From NCBI GenBank assembly GCA_963921935.1, contig OY998180.1, forward strand, positions 87,293,139-87,357,138: a DNA stretch of 64,000 nt, written 5' to 3'. This document shows positions 48,486 to 59,719 of the stretch, one piece after another. The DNA comes from Galeruca laticollis. Its lineage: Eukaryota > Arthropoda > Insecta > Coleoptera > Chrysomelidae. The notes beneath the pieces are model-generated. The model saw nothing but the letters and a program-made list of their open reading frames with translations. It made no database searches and was not told the origin of the DNA. Made by a program: the position numbers and the translations under genes. Position 1 is the first letter of the stretch. Each line of letters begins with the position of its first letter.

Positions 48486-48516
48486 GTGCCTATCCTAATT
48501 TTATCCCTATTTTCCT

Positions 48517-49505
48517 TTAATGTCTTGGAGAAAGTAGACAATGTACTATATTTTTGCTGGTATGATTATTTCCATTTTCACGTACAGATGTCCCCCTTTT
48601 ATTGTTCCTTATAATAGTATTATACTTATCTTTTACGTTATTTTTGCTTTCTCTTTTATCGTTTTTATTACTGTTTGTACATATTTTGTTTTTCTTACAA
48701 CTATTATTATAACTAATCTTATTTGTATTACTTAAATTTATAATATTATTACACCTAATTTTTCCTATATCTATGTTTTTTGTCGTGGCCATAATTTTCT
48801 CTAATTTTTCCTCTTCGTTTGGTGCTACTTGAATAAGATTTTTTGAGATTTCTTCTGTGCTCCCGTATGTTCGTGTGGTTTTTCTGGTCATTTCTTGTGA
48901 TTCCTCTTCCGGAGATCTTTCACTCACTTTTCTTCCTCCTGTTTTTTGTTTTTGTGTTTCCTCAGTGTCGATGGTGTTTGGCGTTTTATGGTAGCCCAGT
49001 GTCCGTACATCATAGGCATCTCCGTTTATATACAATTTATTGTATGCAATATTGCTTTGTGTCCGTTGTCCCTTGCTTATTTCATATGTCGACTTAGTAT
49101 TTTTCTTTAAGTTTGGATATCTTTTGAAAAATCTTCGTTTATGTATATTGTGGAACCTTTTAGTTTTTTGCTTTCTCTCAGGATTTCTGCCCTCTTTGTT
49201 GCGTTTTTAAGTTCGACCCACACTGGTCTTACTTTATTTTCTATTTGTTTTCCTAATCTTTTAATTTCTATTATATATTCGTTCTCCTGTAATAGCACTT
49301 CCATTTTGTTTGTTATTTGTTTTACCTTCTTTTTTAAGTCTAATGTTTTATTTTCCCTAATTTCTTCAATTCCATATATTATAATATTCTTCTTTCTGAT
49401 TTCTCTCTCTAATTCTTCAATTCTTTTTCTTGTTGCTCCATTCTTAAGTTCATATTGTAGTTTTCCTGTTGTAGTTTCATGTTTTCTTGTTTTATTTGCT
49501 TTCAT
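48517..49505 (-). pseudogene. LINE ORF1, coiled coil and RRM-like
   Basis: 49107-49505 begins with a coiled coil (KRIEELEREIRKKN) and then NIIIYGIEEI...RVRPVWVELKN-like residues, as in RRM-type ORF1 proteins. After a stop and a frame change, 48517-49035 continues with a Lys/Glu-rich tail (NKLYINGDAYDVRTLG). It may bind element RNA. Confidence 0.65.
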
Positions 49506-49506
49506 T

Positions 49507-50290
49507 AATTTACATTTTAAAATATTCTCCTCGTGAAATGAGACATTTCACACTAAAACGACAAATTTATATATTTGTATTACAACAAACCAGTTATCAT
49601 TTTTGTTGACGATACGTACACATTCCAATACGACAAAAACCACAACAGGTGGGGGAAAATTGAATATTGTTAATATAGATATTATTATGATGAAATAATT
49701 AATTATGCAAATCCCGAATCATATTGAAACTTTGTTGTTTGTCAACAGACAGTAAAAACGAGTGAATTTCACTAATATTTTTGATATCTGATTTTTTATT
49801 CATAGTATTTGGCTCCGGTGCGATGAAAGTCATTTCTAAAAAGAGTCTCTTTGATAACTATTTTCAATTGTTAAAATCTTTACATCAGAATAATTCATAT
49901 GATGGTCCTCACTATTCACATGATCAGCCATAGCACATCTCTCTGGATGCAGCCGAATGTCAGACTTATGGAACGATATCTTTTGGGATAAGGTCCTAGA
50001 AGTCTGACCAATATATTTATTATCAAAATTACTACAAGATATAGAGTAAACCACGTTTGAGAGAGCTAAGGTTGAAGTTCTATCCTTCAGTTTGCTAAAA
50101 ACAGATTTATTTGTCAACACTGTACTAAAAGCAATTTTAACTTTACCTAACGTTGTTTAAAAATTCTACAAATTTCAGGGAGATCATCCCTTATGTAAGG
50201 TATGGAAACATAGAATGGATTATCTACTGCACTGGTTTGAACAATATCAATTTGGTTATTATTGTTAATATTATTACAATACAGATACAA
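49507..50290 (-). pseudogene. PLE-D inverted head: GIY-YIG and C terminus
   Basis: The minus strand resumes PLE-D after the LINE. It holds the 3' untranslated sequence, then the endonuclease frame 49836-50120 (VVYSISCSNFDNKYIGQTSRTL, LHPERCAMADHV) and, further upstream, thumb-end codons (AVDNPFYVSIPYIRD, 50180-50240). It is close to the plus-strand copy at 52260-52712. Confidence 0.75.
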
Positions 50291-51239
50291 AATGAATCAA
50301 AACAATTGTATTTCATAAGTTTATAATATCATGTTTAGGTTAGAAAACTCTTTTATTAAAATTATATTGTTATACATACCTATTTTGGCTGGAATCGAAT
50401 ATATCTCTTTGTAAAAGTCTTAGTGTATATCTAAATGCCTAAATCAGCAGTTGTATTCAAAATATAAGGGAGTAATCTCTGGTTCAAAATCACACCAATG
50501 GTATCTAAATGGCTAGTTTTGTTTGTTTGGATACAAAATTGACATAACCTAAGATTATGACGTCACCACTAATACCGCGTATTTATAGCCACATTCACAG
50601 ACAAATAATAGAGGTGACCCATTCAATAATTTCCATCGCTGGAATTCGATAGATGAATGTCCGGAAGATTATTGTGACGTCACAATTTGAAACTGTATCC
50701 AAACAAAACTTGTTGCCATAAGAATTTCCATTTGTGTAGATTTTTTATTATTTAAGCGTTTCATACGTGTTTTTGAAAGGAATACATCGTTAAAAAGTAA
50801 GTAATCGTATCTACTCAATATAAAAAATAATAGTTATGATAATGCAATCCGTATTTTTGATTTTAAAAGCTATGTTTAAGGTTATGTTTACTGGATTATT
50901 TGATTAATGTGAAAATATAAGATAAATAATAGTGATTGTTTGTTCTAGTGTCATCAAAACATGTACAACATTCTCTTGAAACCTTTTTTAATATTATATA
51001 AGGCCTTTCGATTATTTACTTTTAGCCGCTAGTAGCAGCTCGTAGCGAATGAATTCCGTTCGTTTATTACGGGGTGTGACCTGTGGGTTATCTGTGGGTG
51101 TGACGCCTAATCTTACCTTACCCTTGCCCCTTGAGCACATAGCTGAAAGTATGAGCTTCAAGCCACAGCATAAAAAACACATTAGGCTGTGTTCATTTAA
51201 ATATTTGACGTTTAACGAGGTTAAAGGTGATGGCTGACG
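50291..51239. other. Unassigned insert within PLE-D inverted head, with a MITE-like pair
   Basis: This stretch splits the thumb codons of the inverted PLE-D copy (50180-50290 and 51240-51360), so it is probably itself an insertion of about 950 bases. 51003-51240 is clearly more GC-rich than its surroundings. No protein is recognisable. Confidence 0.45.
50517..50712. mobile_element. Small MITE-like inverted-repeat element
   Basis: The left end GTTTGGATACAAAATTGACA...TGACGTCACC and the right end GTGACGTCACAATTTGAAAC...TATCCAAACAAAAC form inverted repeats of about 40 bases with mismatches. Total length is about 195 bases. Confidence 0.55.
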
Positions 51240-51385
51240 TATTGTATAAAATTTTCTTCACTAAAGTCCTAGGATAAGGGTTATCAATGAAAAGTTGGAA
51301 AAGGTGTTTTAGGTTCTTATCATGGAATGACGATAAGACAGATTCTTTTAATTGCTGCTACCCCAATATTTTGCCAATTTTCCAT
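51240..51385 (-). pseudogene. PLE-D thumb fragment, inverted head
   Basis: Minus-strand codons read KNLKHLFQLFIDNPYPRTL, the thumb block seen in PLE-B (FNLFFDNSYPRTL) and PLE-E (FNFFMDNSYPKQL). It joins a terminal-repeat end (GCTGCTACCCCAATATTTTG) at about 51353. Confidence 0.65.
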
Positions 51386-51427
51386 AACTAGTTAGCACAG
51401 ACCTCCAATCTTTTTAAAGTACGTGTC

Positions 51428-52712
51428 ATGGGGTTTTACCAGGACATCGGACACAGATATGGTCCAAAAACTCTTCCATCTCATATTAGCTATTCGACTA
51501 GACCGATACAAAACCTCATCCTCCAACAAGACATGAACACATTCCATACGACGAGCTACTGTAACAGGTTAGGAAACATTGTTTTAGATATTGAGATTTC
51601 AACTAATCATAAACTCATTAAAGCCTTAGAAAATAATTCATCTGATAAAGAAGTCATATGATAAAAGTCAGGTGGTGGGAGCTGTGAAGAAGAAATTAAT
51701 GTGCTATAACGGCATTGCTCCTAAATTTTTTTAATTACCAGAAGTACATAAACCAACTCTATCGGTACGTTCTATTGTGGCTAGCATTGGTGCTTCAACA
51801 CACCTTATAGCTTCATTTTTAACTGATATTCTGATAAAAGCCTATAATCTAGATAATGAGTATTTTATTAATGATTCATTTGATGTCTTCAATAAATCTC
51901 ATATTCCTGATAATTACATTATAGCAAGTTTGGATGTTATGTCTCTTTTTAGCAATGTGTACTTGGACGCGGCACTAAAAGCAATTAGTAAGAGGTGGGG
52001 AGATATTAGTAATCATTGTAGCATTGATAAAGACACTTTCCTATTTAATATCACCTATTTTTCATTTGATAATACGTTTTATAAACAAAAATTTGGTACA
52101 CCTATGTGTGCTACCATTAGCCCTATTATAGCTTGTATTCTTGTGTTTAACCAGTGCTGGGGTGGTTGCAGTAGAAAATCCATTTTATACCTTACCATAC
52201 CTTACATAAGAGATGTTTTCCCTAAAATTTGTAGAATTTTTTAATAACTTAGTTATGTTAAAATTGCTTTTAGTACAGCGTTGACAATTAAATCTGTTTT
52301 TAGCAAACTGAAGGATAGGACTCCAACCTTAGCTCTCTCAAACAACGTGGTTTACTCTATATCTTGTAGTAATTGTGATAATAAATATATTGGTCAGTCT
52401 TCTAGGACCTTATCCCAAAGCATATTGTCCCATAAGTATGACACTCGACTGCATCCAGAGAGATGTGCTCTGGCTGAGCATGTGAATAGTGAGGACCATC
52501 ATATGAGTTATTCTGATGTAAAAATTTTAACAATTGAAAATAATTATCATAAGAGACTCTTTTCAGAAATGACTTTTATCGCACAGGAGCCAAATACTAT
52601 CAATAAAAAATCAGATATCACAAATCTTAGTGAAATTTACTCTTTTTTACTGTCTGTTGACAAACAACAAAATTTAAATATGATTCGGGATTTGCATAAT
52701 TCTTCAATTTAA
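51428..52712 (+). pseudogene. PLE-D reverse transcriptase (palm deleted) and GIY-YIG
   Basis: 51428-51661 is part of the N-terminal region. Reverse transcriptase motifs: PEVHKP...VRSIVASIGAS (51740), SLDVMSLFSNVYLD (51928) and FGTPMCATISPIIA (52093). At about 52135 the frame jumps straight to thumb-end codons (PYIRDVFPKICRIF), so the YVDD palm and most of the thumb are deleted. The endonuclease (52281-52712) is open: VVYSISCSNCDNKYIGQSSRTL, LHPERCALAEHV, KRLFSEMTFIAQEP. Stops lie near 51661, 51735 and 52242. Confidence 0.85.
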
Positions 52713-53288
52713 TCATAATAATATCTATTTTAACAATATTCAATTTATTCCTGCACCTGTTCTGGTTTTTGTCATATTGGAATGTGTACCTACCGTCAAC
52801 AAAAATGATAACTGGTTTCTTGTAATAAAAATATATAAATTTGTCGTTTTAGTGTGAAATGTCTCATTTCACGAAGAGAATATCTTAAAATGTAAATTCA
52901 GTTTATTTAAGCTTTTTAGTAATTTCGACATTGTCATGTTTTATGTGTCACAGCGTTGTAAAAACCATTTTTATTAATCTCAACATAATGTAAGTATGCA
53001 GTTATAATAAGTAAAAGAAATTTGTTATAGAATGGATGGAGTTGTGCCATAGCTCCCGATTTGTTCATTTTTGTTTATTTTGATAATGTTTATAAAGTAA
53101 ATAATTCGATCACATACATATAGTAAAAAAAATTTTTCAGACTGGTTCAGATACGTATCTGAATGTATTGATTGATGATTGTTCGGCTATGATTAGGAAG
53201 TTTTTAAATGTAATGTGAGAATGGTTGTTTTTAAATGTTTTTAACCATTGTGACGTTCCATGGAGAAAATTCCTGTTCTAAATATATT

Positions 53289-53336
53289 TTTGATAAAGGC
53301 TTGGATTGCAGCCGAAACGTTAAAATAAATTAAGTA
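53289..53336 (+). ncRNA. Hammerhead-like motif, PLE-D tail
   Basis: TTGATAA in box 1, stem II GGCT/AGCC around a longer loop, GAAACGT, GTA triplet downstream. Confidence 0.45.
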
Positions 53337-53404
53337 TACACGATGTCTCAGAGTCTATTTTAAATATTACTAAGGACCGAACCCCAAGAAATTTTACACA
53401 AATT

Positions 53405-53409
<5 letters not shown>

Positions 53410-53487
<78 letters not shown>

Positions 53488-53501
53488 ATATATATATATT
53501 T
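53410..53501. repeat. (TA)n microsatellite with TTTA interruptions
   Basis: Right boundary of PLE-D. Confidence 0.95.
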
Positions 53502-54420
53502 ACCAATATTTTTTTCTACCATGAATGCAACCAGTTTTGTTATGAGAAATAATATGCGATTTATTTAAATTTCTCTGACTAGGACCATTAGCAAATTACA
53601 ATGTGAAGCATAGCAGGAAAATTACCTCTATTAAGTGTTCTTATGATTCTAGCCAGTGAAACTCGACTAAAAGACTTTTTTGAGGAAAAAACTTCTACAA
53701 TAGTGAAATAAAGTATCTAGGGGTATTATAAAAATTACTTATAAAGAAATATACTGTTTCGTCCCTTACTATGTGGAATCTACTCATAAACTATTTTAAA
53801 TAAAACTAACTTTTTCTAAGTAATTTTTTTCAATATAATGGAAAAATTATGAAATTTGAAGAAATTTACAATCGCTTCCATATTACTAATATCATCGTCA
53901 GAATGACAGAAGTTACAGTTCGTGTGATTTCTACGTGATGTTTAATAATTATTTGTGACTAGACCAAGAAGTGACTTATCATGTCATTGACTCAACATAT
54001 ATGAATAGAAAAAAGAAGAAGATTTTAAAAATATTAAATCTTAGATATATTAGACTTATGAGGATATCCCGGATATATATTTCCCAATTAAATTGAGTTT
54101 AACTTTGCAGTGATATAGGAAACCAGAAAAACTATATCTGCTGATCTTTACAATTATTACTTATGAAGATAGTTTAAAAGTGGAGAACTCCCTAGATTTA
54201 TTTGCTTATTGACGAATTCTATCGTAGATCTCTTAATTGCCTTCTAACTCCTAATTGTTCAAGGGAATCTAGTTTTTGTTTCTTATCCCAAATATGTAGT
54301 ACATCTAGTTCTGTTTCATGTTTTAATGAACATTTGGTGTCAAGTAGATGTTTTGCGTGATGGGATTCTCTGGTTATTTTAATCTGTATGTTCGTAAGTG
54401 TTGACTGTGTCTAATTTCAA
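53502..54420 (-). pseudogene. PLE-H 3' fragment, C terminus on the minus strand
   Basis: 54175-54420 read on the minus strand gives SHHAKHLLDTKCSLKHE, ELDVLHIWDKKQKLDSLEQL and, after stops, SSPLL. This is the pattern that closes one group of GIY-YIG Penelope proteins (HxxxHLL...LEILH...KLxxLEQLEI...SPL). Near 53893-53925 the minus strand has CTGACGA followed by an ATATTA/AATAT stem, possibly a decayed hammerhead. The assignment is by pattern only. Confidence 0.45.
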
Positions 54421-54467
54421 AATATCTTAGGGTTTGACACAAATACATAGACATTGGATATTAGGAT

Positions 54468-55064
54468 GGATATTTTTGTGGGGATGTGGCAATAAGGCAC
54501 CAGAATAAATTCTTTTAAATATTTATTCCCGAGCTATTCTATGGATTATCAATCTGCCAAAGTTTTAGCAATCGAACGTAATTATACAAAACGTCTTTTT
54601 TTGAAAACAACGTAGATTGCAGAACAAATTTATGTCATAAAAGAAGAAAACAGATTTAAATAACCTTAGTGTTATCTATGCATATCTTTTAGATTATGAA
54701 AAAAGAACACAACATTCATAACAATCTTTAAGTTTATGATAAATAAATCAGAAGTATAGTAGTTCAGGATCAAATAGTTTGTTTATAGTCATATTGTTAT
54801 TTGAGTTTTTCGTTGATTTATGTTTGAAATAATTTATTATAAAAATTTACAACTTTTTCTAAATTCGCTATAGATTTTATGTATTTATTATTTCATTCAA
54901 TTGTTAATAATGATAACATTGACCAATGAACTTTAGCCCTTGAAAATGAATAAAAGTTATTCAAAAGCTCGGGAATAAATATCTAAAAGAATTTACTCTG
55001 GTGCCTTATTGCCACATCCCCACAAAAATATCCATTACAAATAAGTTGGTAAATATCTTTCTTC

Positions 55065-55068
<4 letters not shown>
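54468..55068 (+). mobile_element. PLE-G short 3' fragment with inverted head
   Basis: 54468-54541 and 54966-55040 are inverted copies (AAGGCACCAGAATAAATTC and complement; ATTCCCGAGCT). Between them lie the C-terminal PLE codons (LAIERNYTKRLFL..., 54560-54720) with stops. Then comes 3' untranslated sequence with a stem GAATAAAAGTTATTC before AAAAGCTCGG. Confidence 0.65.

Positions 55069-55107
<39 letters not shown>
55069..55107. repeat. (TA)n microsatellite
   Basis: Between PLE-G and the inverted head of PLE-E. Confidence 0.95.
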
Positions 55108-55110
<3 letters not shown>

Positions 55111-55172
55111 AATTGAAAAATATCTTATTGGGGATTGCAGCAAAAGAGGAAAAATACACTCTTTTCAATTCT

Positions 55173-55206
55173 CCAAGCTTTCGTAAATCTTTATTTACAT
55201 CATCAA
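55173..55206 (-). ncRNA. Hammerhead-like motif, PLE-E inverted head
   Basis: Minus strand: TTGATGA, perfect stem II GTAAA/TTTAC, GAAA. Only the first core base differs from consensus. Confidence 0.6.
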
Positions 55207-55284
55207 GGAACTTCAATAAACTCAGTAGGAGAGTTGATAGAAGCGACAATAGTTTATTGTCTCTTTCCTCACAGATATCTTGAC

Positions 55285-56699
55285 TAAGGCATAATGAGAA
55301 TGAGTATTTCATTAAGGACTCCTTTCAGGTTTTTGAGTTATTTAACAGAAGGACTCTTCCACAAGACTATGTTTTGGTCGGTCTGGATGTGGTTTCACTT
55401 TTTAGCAATGTTTATTTACAAGCAGTTATACGTTCAGTTCACAAACACTGGCCATCTATTAGTGCGGTGTGTACGATTGATTTTGACATGTTCATTGAGT
55501 TGATTGAATTCCTGTTCAGTTCTACCTGCTTTTCTTTTAATAATAAATTTCACAAACAGATTTTTGGTACTCCTATGGAAGCTAGTATTTCTCCGATATT
55601 AGCGTGCTATGTAATGGATGAAATGTTGGACGTGGTCCTTACGGTACTTCCTTTTAATATACCTTTCATCAAGAAATATGTAGATGATATAATCCTGGCT
55701 TGCCCTGTGGACTCCACCCAAGATCTCCTTTTCACCTTTAATAGCTATGATCCTTATATTCAGTTCACTCTCGAAAGAGAAAACTCTAACATGGCTGTCC
55801 CCTTTTTAGATACTTTATGGACTAGGTCTCCTGAAAATGTGATTATAATTGATTGGTATAGAAAACAAAGTAGCTCTGGGAGATATCTCAACTACAATTC
55901 TTACCATAAATTTAGCATAAAGGTTAACTTGGTTGAACAAATGACAGCTAGAGTTATGAACCTCTCTGACCCTATATTTAGAAATAAGAATCGTTATATT
56001 CTCTTCAATTTTTTCATGGACAATTCCTATCCAAAACAGTTACTAAGAAAGATCATCTTCAACACGTCTTCTGTTTTGTCACATACTTCAATACAATCAA
56101 TTGACGCAGCAGGTGTAGCTGAGTTGGATCCTCTCTCGGCTTCTGGAACGATTCCTTCCGTTTCTCTGCCTTATATAAGGGAAATTACGCCCAGACTTAC
56201 TAGGATTTTTTCACAATACTAACAGAATGTTAGGTTTGCCTGCAGGAGTTCCTTGATTGTTAAGTCAATTTATAGTCCTTTAAAAGACAAGATACCTGTC
56301 GTGGATTGTAGTAACGTCGTTTATAAGATGTGTTGTAACAGTTGTGGCCTCTCATATATTGGTCAAACTTCTCAAAAAATTTCCAGCCGTGTATCCCTCC
56401 ATAAAATTGATATAAGGTTACATCCTGAAAGATGTTCTTTGGTTAATCATGTCTCCTCGTTGGATCATGTCATTGATTTTGAAGGAGTTAAAATCCTTTC
56501 TCGTGAGAGAAGTTATAACAAGAGATTGTTTGTGGAAATGGCTTTCATCTTCCAGGAAGAAGGTTGTATGAATAAGAAGACTGACATTCAGAATTTGAGT
56601 AATCTCTACTCCCTCCTCCTAACGCTTGATAAGCACAATTGTCTTCATATTAATATTAATAATAATAATAATAATGATAATATTAATAATTCTCACTAG
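55285..56699 (+). pseudogene. PLE-E reverse transcriptase and GIY-YIG endonuclease, one stop
   Basis: The frame enters inside the reverse transcriptase (EYFIKDSFQVFELF). It has GLDVVSLFSNVYL, FGTPMEASISPILACYVMDE, the catalytic YVDD at about 55678-55690, VPFLDTLW, WYRKQSSSGRYLNY and SLPYIREITPRLTRIF. A single TAA at 56220 separates this from the endonuclease (VVYKMCCNSCGLSYIGQTSQ, LHPERCSLVNHV, KRLFVEMAFIFQE) in the same frame. It ends with a run of Asn codons. Only the N-terminal third is missing and no frameshift was found. In an intact element it would be one protein acting in the nucleus at the target site. Confidence 0.9.
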
Positions 56700-57241
56700 T
56701 TTCCTACTTGTGTCATCATGGTAGGTGTTCCCCCTTTATTAAGAGATCCATAATAATATTATTAATAATAATAAATAACATCAATAATCACATATTAATT
56801 CCCGTTAATGAGAAGTTCCTTGTAGTGATATTTCACAACATTTCCATAATTTTGGTACCACCCTGATATTCTTTTGAAAGATCAATTCGATTGTTTCAGT
56901 TTCTCGCGTCATTGCAAAGATCGATTCTTTTCATTCATTTATTAATGATGAATGTTGTACTTAACCTGACATTTTCAGTTTTCGCCATTATTCTCAAAGT
57001 CCGCGTGGGTGTGTGGATTCTCGTTTTTTGATGTTTTAACTTTCACTTTTCAATAATGTTTTAAACTTGAACCAGTAGTAGGCAAATGTATTGCCGACTG
57101 GACCTATTTCTCTAATGACTTGCTGTTTTACACATTTCCTGTATTCAAGATCTATGATGCAATCTCGATCAATGTAAGTTGTAGAAGTGTTTGTAAGAAA
57201 ACTTTTTATAATTTATGTTTTTCTTTCCTTACTGTAGTTCC

Positions 57242-57275
57242 CTGATGATATGAATAAAGATTTACGAAAGCTTGG
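57242..57275 (+). ncRNA. Hammerhead-like motif, PLE-E tail
   Basis: Perfect CTGATGA and GAAA boxes, but stem II is weaker (TGAAT/ATTTA) than in the inverted head. Each end of this element keeps a different part of the consensus. Confidence 0.55.
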
Positions 57276-57384
57276 AGAATTGAATAGAGTGTATTTTTCC
57301 TCTTTTGCTGCAATCCCCAATAAGATATTTTTCAATTTGTGTTCTAATTGATCAGCAACGATCACGACGTTTTTCGCTTTTCAG

Positions 57385-57385
<1 letters not shown>

Positions 57386-57428
<43 letters not shown>
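57386..57428. repeat. (TA)n microsatellite
   Basis: Between the PLE-E tail and the PLE-I inverted copy. Confidence 0.95.
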
Positions 57429-57432
<4 letters not shown>

Positions 57433-57485
57433 ATGGAAATTTCTTGGATTAAGGTCATTAAACAAGCTTTGGACGTTTATTTTAA

Positions 57486-57536
57486 TACATTTTTTTATTG
57501 ATTACTTACGTTTCGACATAATCCTGTAATTATCAA
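57486..57536 (-). ncRNA. Hammerhead-like motif, PLE-I minus copy
   Basis: TTGATAA overlapping stem II ATAAT/ATTAT, GTC, GAAA, ACGT...ATGT and triplet GTA. Confidence 0.5.
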
Positions 57537-57950
57537 ATCACCTACAATAAAATTAAAATATATCTTTACAAACAGAAACTACACTATAATTAAAAAGTAA
57601 AAACAGTAAAAAATTTTAACTCTTAAAATAATCAAATTTGTTCAATTGACAATGAAATAAATTACCTGTTTGTTGGGACATAACATGGTTAAAAGATCTT
57701 AAAACTAATTTAAAATTGCTTTTTTAAAGATATAAGTTTCCATGTCAAACATCCTCCTTCTCTTATCACAGCTTAATTATTAGTTTTAAATAGTATTTGC
57801 AAAACATGCATTATTGGTTTTTAACTACTACATAGTGCACTTTGAAATTTTTATTTGATAGTACAAGCGCTATTTCACAATTTTTAGTACATATTCTATA
57901 GTAAGGTACAAAAAGTTTCAGAGGTGGTACTCAAATACTTATCTGTGTTA

Positions 57951-58943
57951 TTATTTTTTTAAGATGCCGTCATAAATAATACTTAGATTTTTGATGTCAT
58001 TTCTGGAATTGATACTGTTGGAATTTTGTTTAATATGGATCACTTCTAAAACCGTTCTAACCTTATCGTTTTTTTCTTTTGCAAGAATTTTAGTTTGGTC
58101 ATAGTTAAAAGAGTGTCCTGTTTGTTGTTTATGATGTGAGAGTGCTGTAACATCTGTTTTAGAGTATTTGTGAGCTTGTAGTCTTTTTTGCAAATATTGT
58201 TTAGTCTGACCAATGTATGTACTGGGACAGTCTTGGCAAGGAATTTGATACACTGTATGTGTTTGTTTGTTTTTATTTACTTTTGGTTTCATTTTTGAGG
58301 AAAATATCTTATTGGTATCAATAAGATTGTGGGAAATAGATATTTTTTTCTTTTGCGTTATTTTGTTTATTTTTTCAGACAGACCATTTACGTAGGGAAG
58401 CGAAATATAAGTATTGGATTTTTTATTGGTTTGGGAGTTGTTGTATATGGAGTGAATTCGTTTATTGATAATTTTGTTAGTGAAATGTAGTGGGTAGTTG
58501 TTTTCTGCTAGAATGGTTTTAATTTTTTTTAAGTTAGCTTCTCTAAATTTAGGATGTGAGAGTTTAATAGCTCTATCAGTTAGATTATTTATAACACTCT
58601 TCTTATGACGAAATGGCGCATTTGAAAAATAGTTTGTGAATCTATGAGATGCATGTGGTTTCGTATACCAGTTTGTTGTAATAGTCCCGTTTTTGTCGTA
58701 TGAGATGGTGGTGTCTAAAAAATTTATTGTTTTGTTATTGTCTGTTTCGATTGTGAACTTTAGTCTCTCATTAAAATTATTAAATTTATTCAAAATATCA
58801 TCAATTTTATCATTAGGTACACAAGTCAAAATGTCATCAACATAGCTTTTAAAGAAAACTGGCTTAAAACTTAAGGAATTTAAAACTTGTTTCTCAACAT
58901 ATTCCATATTCTCAAACATGAAACCAAAAATAAATAAAAACAA
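57951..58943 (-). CDS. PLE-I reverse transcriptase C-terminal half and GIY-YIG, open
   Basis: 330 open codons. The first residues lie over the junction and are not original. Then come YVDDILTCVPNDK (catalytic YVDD), INFLDTTISYDKNG, a thumb with HRFTNYFSNAPF and SLPYVNGLSEKI, and an endonuclease YQIPCQDCPSTYIGQTKQYL through to GILKK. The N terminus and reverse transcriptase motifs 1-4 are missing, so the protein is a fragment although no stop interrupts it. Confidence 0.8.
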   Translation of the reverse strand: MFLFIFGFMFENMEYVEKQVLNSLSFKPVFFKSYVDDILTCVPNDKIDDILNKFNNFNERLKFTIETDNNKTINFLDTTISYDKNGTITTNWYTKPHASHRFTNYFSNAPFRHKKSVINNLTDRAIKLSHPKFREANLKKIKTILAENNYPLHFTNKIINKRIHSIYNNSQTNKKSNTYISLPYVNGLSEKINKITQKKKISISHNLIDTNKIFSSKMKPKVNKNKQTHTVYQIPCQDCPSTYIGQTKQYLQKRLQAHKYSKTDVTALSHHKQQTGHSFNYDQTKILAKEKNDKVRTVLEVIHIKQNSNSINSRNDIKNLSIIYDGILKK

Positions 58944-59257
58944 ACAAACACATACGGTGTATCAAATTCCTTGCCAAGACTGTCCCAGTACATACATTGG
59001 TCAGACTAAACAATATTTGCAAAAAAGACTACAAGCTTACAAATACTCTAAAACAGATGTTACAGCACTCTCACATCATAAACAACAAACAGGACACTCT
59101 TTTAACTATGACCAAACTAAAATCCTTGCAAAAAAAAAACGATAAGGTTAGAACGGTTTTAGAAATGATCCATATTAAACAAAATTCCAACAGTATCAAT
59201 TCCAGAAATGACTTCAAAAATCTAAGTATTATTTATGACGGCATATTAAAAAAATGA
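58918..59257 (+). pseudogene. PLE-I GIY-YIG endonuclease, plus copy
   Basis: Starts KPKINKNKQTHTVYQIPCQD, with STYIGQTKQYL and HSFNYDQTKIL. A one-base gain in a run of A near 59140 breaks it, and the C terminus continues in another frame to 59255. The minus copy does not have the break. Confidence 0.8.
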
Positions 59258-59668
59258 TAACACAGATAAGTATTTGAGTACCACCTCTGAAACTTTTTGT
59301 ACCTTACTATTGAATATGTACTAAAAATTGTGAAATAGCGCTTGTACTATCAAATAAAAATTTCAAAGTGCACTATGTAGTAGTTGAAAACCAATAATGC
59401 ATGTTTTGCAAATACTATTTAAAACTAATTAAGCTGTGATAAGAGAAGGAGAATGTTTGACATGGAAACTTATATTTTTAAAAAAGCAATTTTAAATTAG
59501 TTTTAAGATCTTTTAACCATGTGATGTCCCAACAAACAGGTAATTTATTTCATTGTCAATTGGACAAATTTGATTATTTTAAGAGTTAAAATTTTTTTCT
59601 GTTTCTACTTTTCAATTATAGTGTAGTTTCTGTTTGTAAAGATATATTTTAATTTTATTGTAGGTGAT

Positions 59669-59719
59669 TTGATAATGACAGGATTATGTCGAAACGTACG
59701 TAATCAATAAAAAAATGTA
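59669..59719 (+). ncRNA. Hammerhead-like motif, PLE-I plus copy
   Basis: As the minus copy, with ATAAT/ATTAT stem II, GAAACGT and ATGTA. Confidence 0.5.

Larger units (their letters stand above)
45570..49506 (-). mobile_element. RTE-like LINE inserted in PLE-D
   Basis: The LINE interrupts PLE-D: 45541-45569 and 49507-49560 together equal the uninterrupted sequence around 52860-52935. AATT is shared at both edges as a short target duplication. Its 3' end carries TTC repeats on the plus strand (GAA on its own strand). The ORF1 start codon lies at the very 5' edge, so the 5' untranslated region is missing. All ORFs are broken. Confidence 0.85.
51400..53409 (+). mobile_element. PLE-D, plus-strand copy with internal deletion
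   Basis: Contains an N-terminal remnant, the first half of the reverse transcriptase, the endonuclease and the terminal repeat, ending at a TA tract. Confidence 0.8.
55108..57385 (+). mobile_element. PLE-E, best preserved Penelope-like element, 5' truncated
   Basis: 55108-55280 is an inverted copy of 57190-57345 (terminal repeat). The body is 55285-56699; 56700-57385 is 3' untranslated plus the terminal repeat. The inverted copy differs from the tail at several bases, including in stem II. Confidence 0.85.

Noticed and set aside
45682..49536. Plus-strand frames across the RTE-like LINE (45682-46038, 46111-46389, 49141-49536)
   Set aside because: Shadows of the minus-strand LINE ORFs; hydrophobic Phe/Ser/Leu composition is the usual antisense of Lys/Glu-rich proteins.
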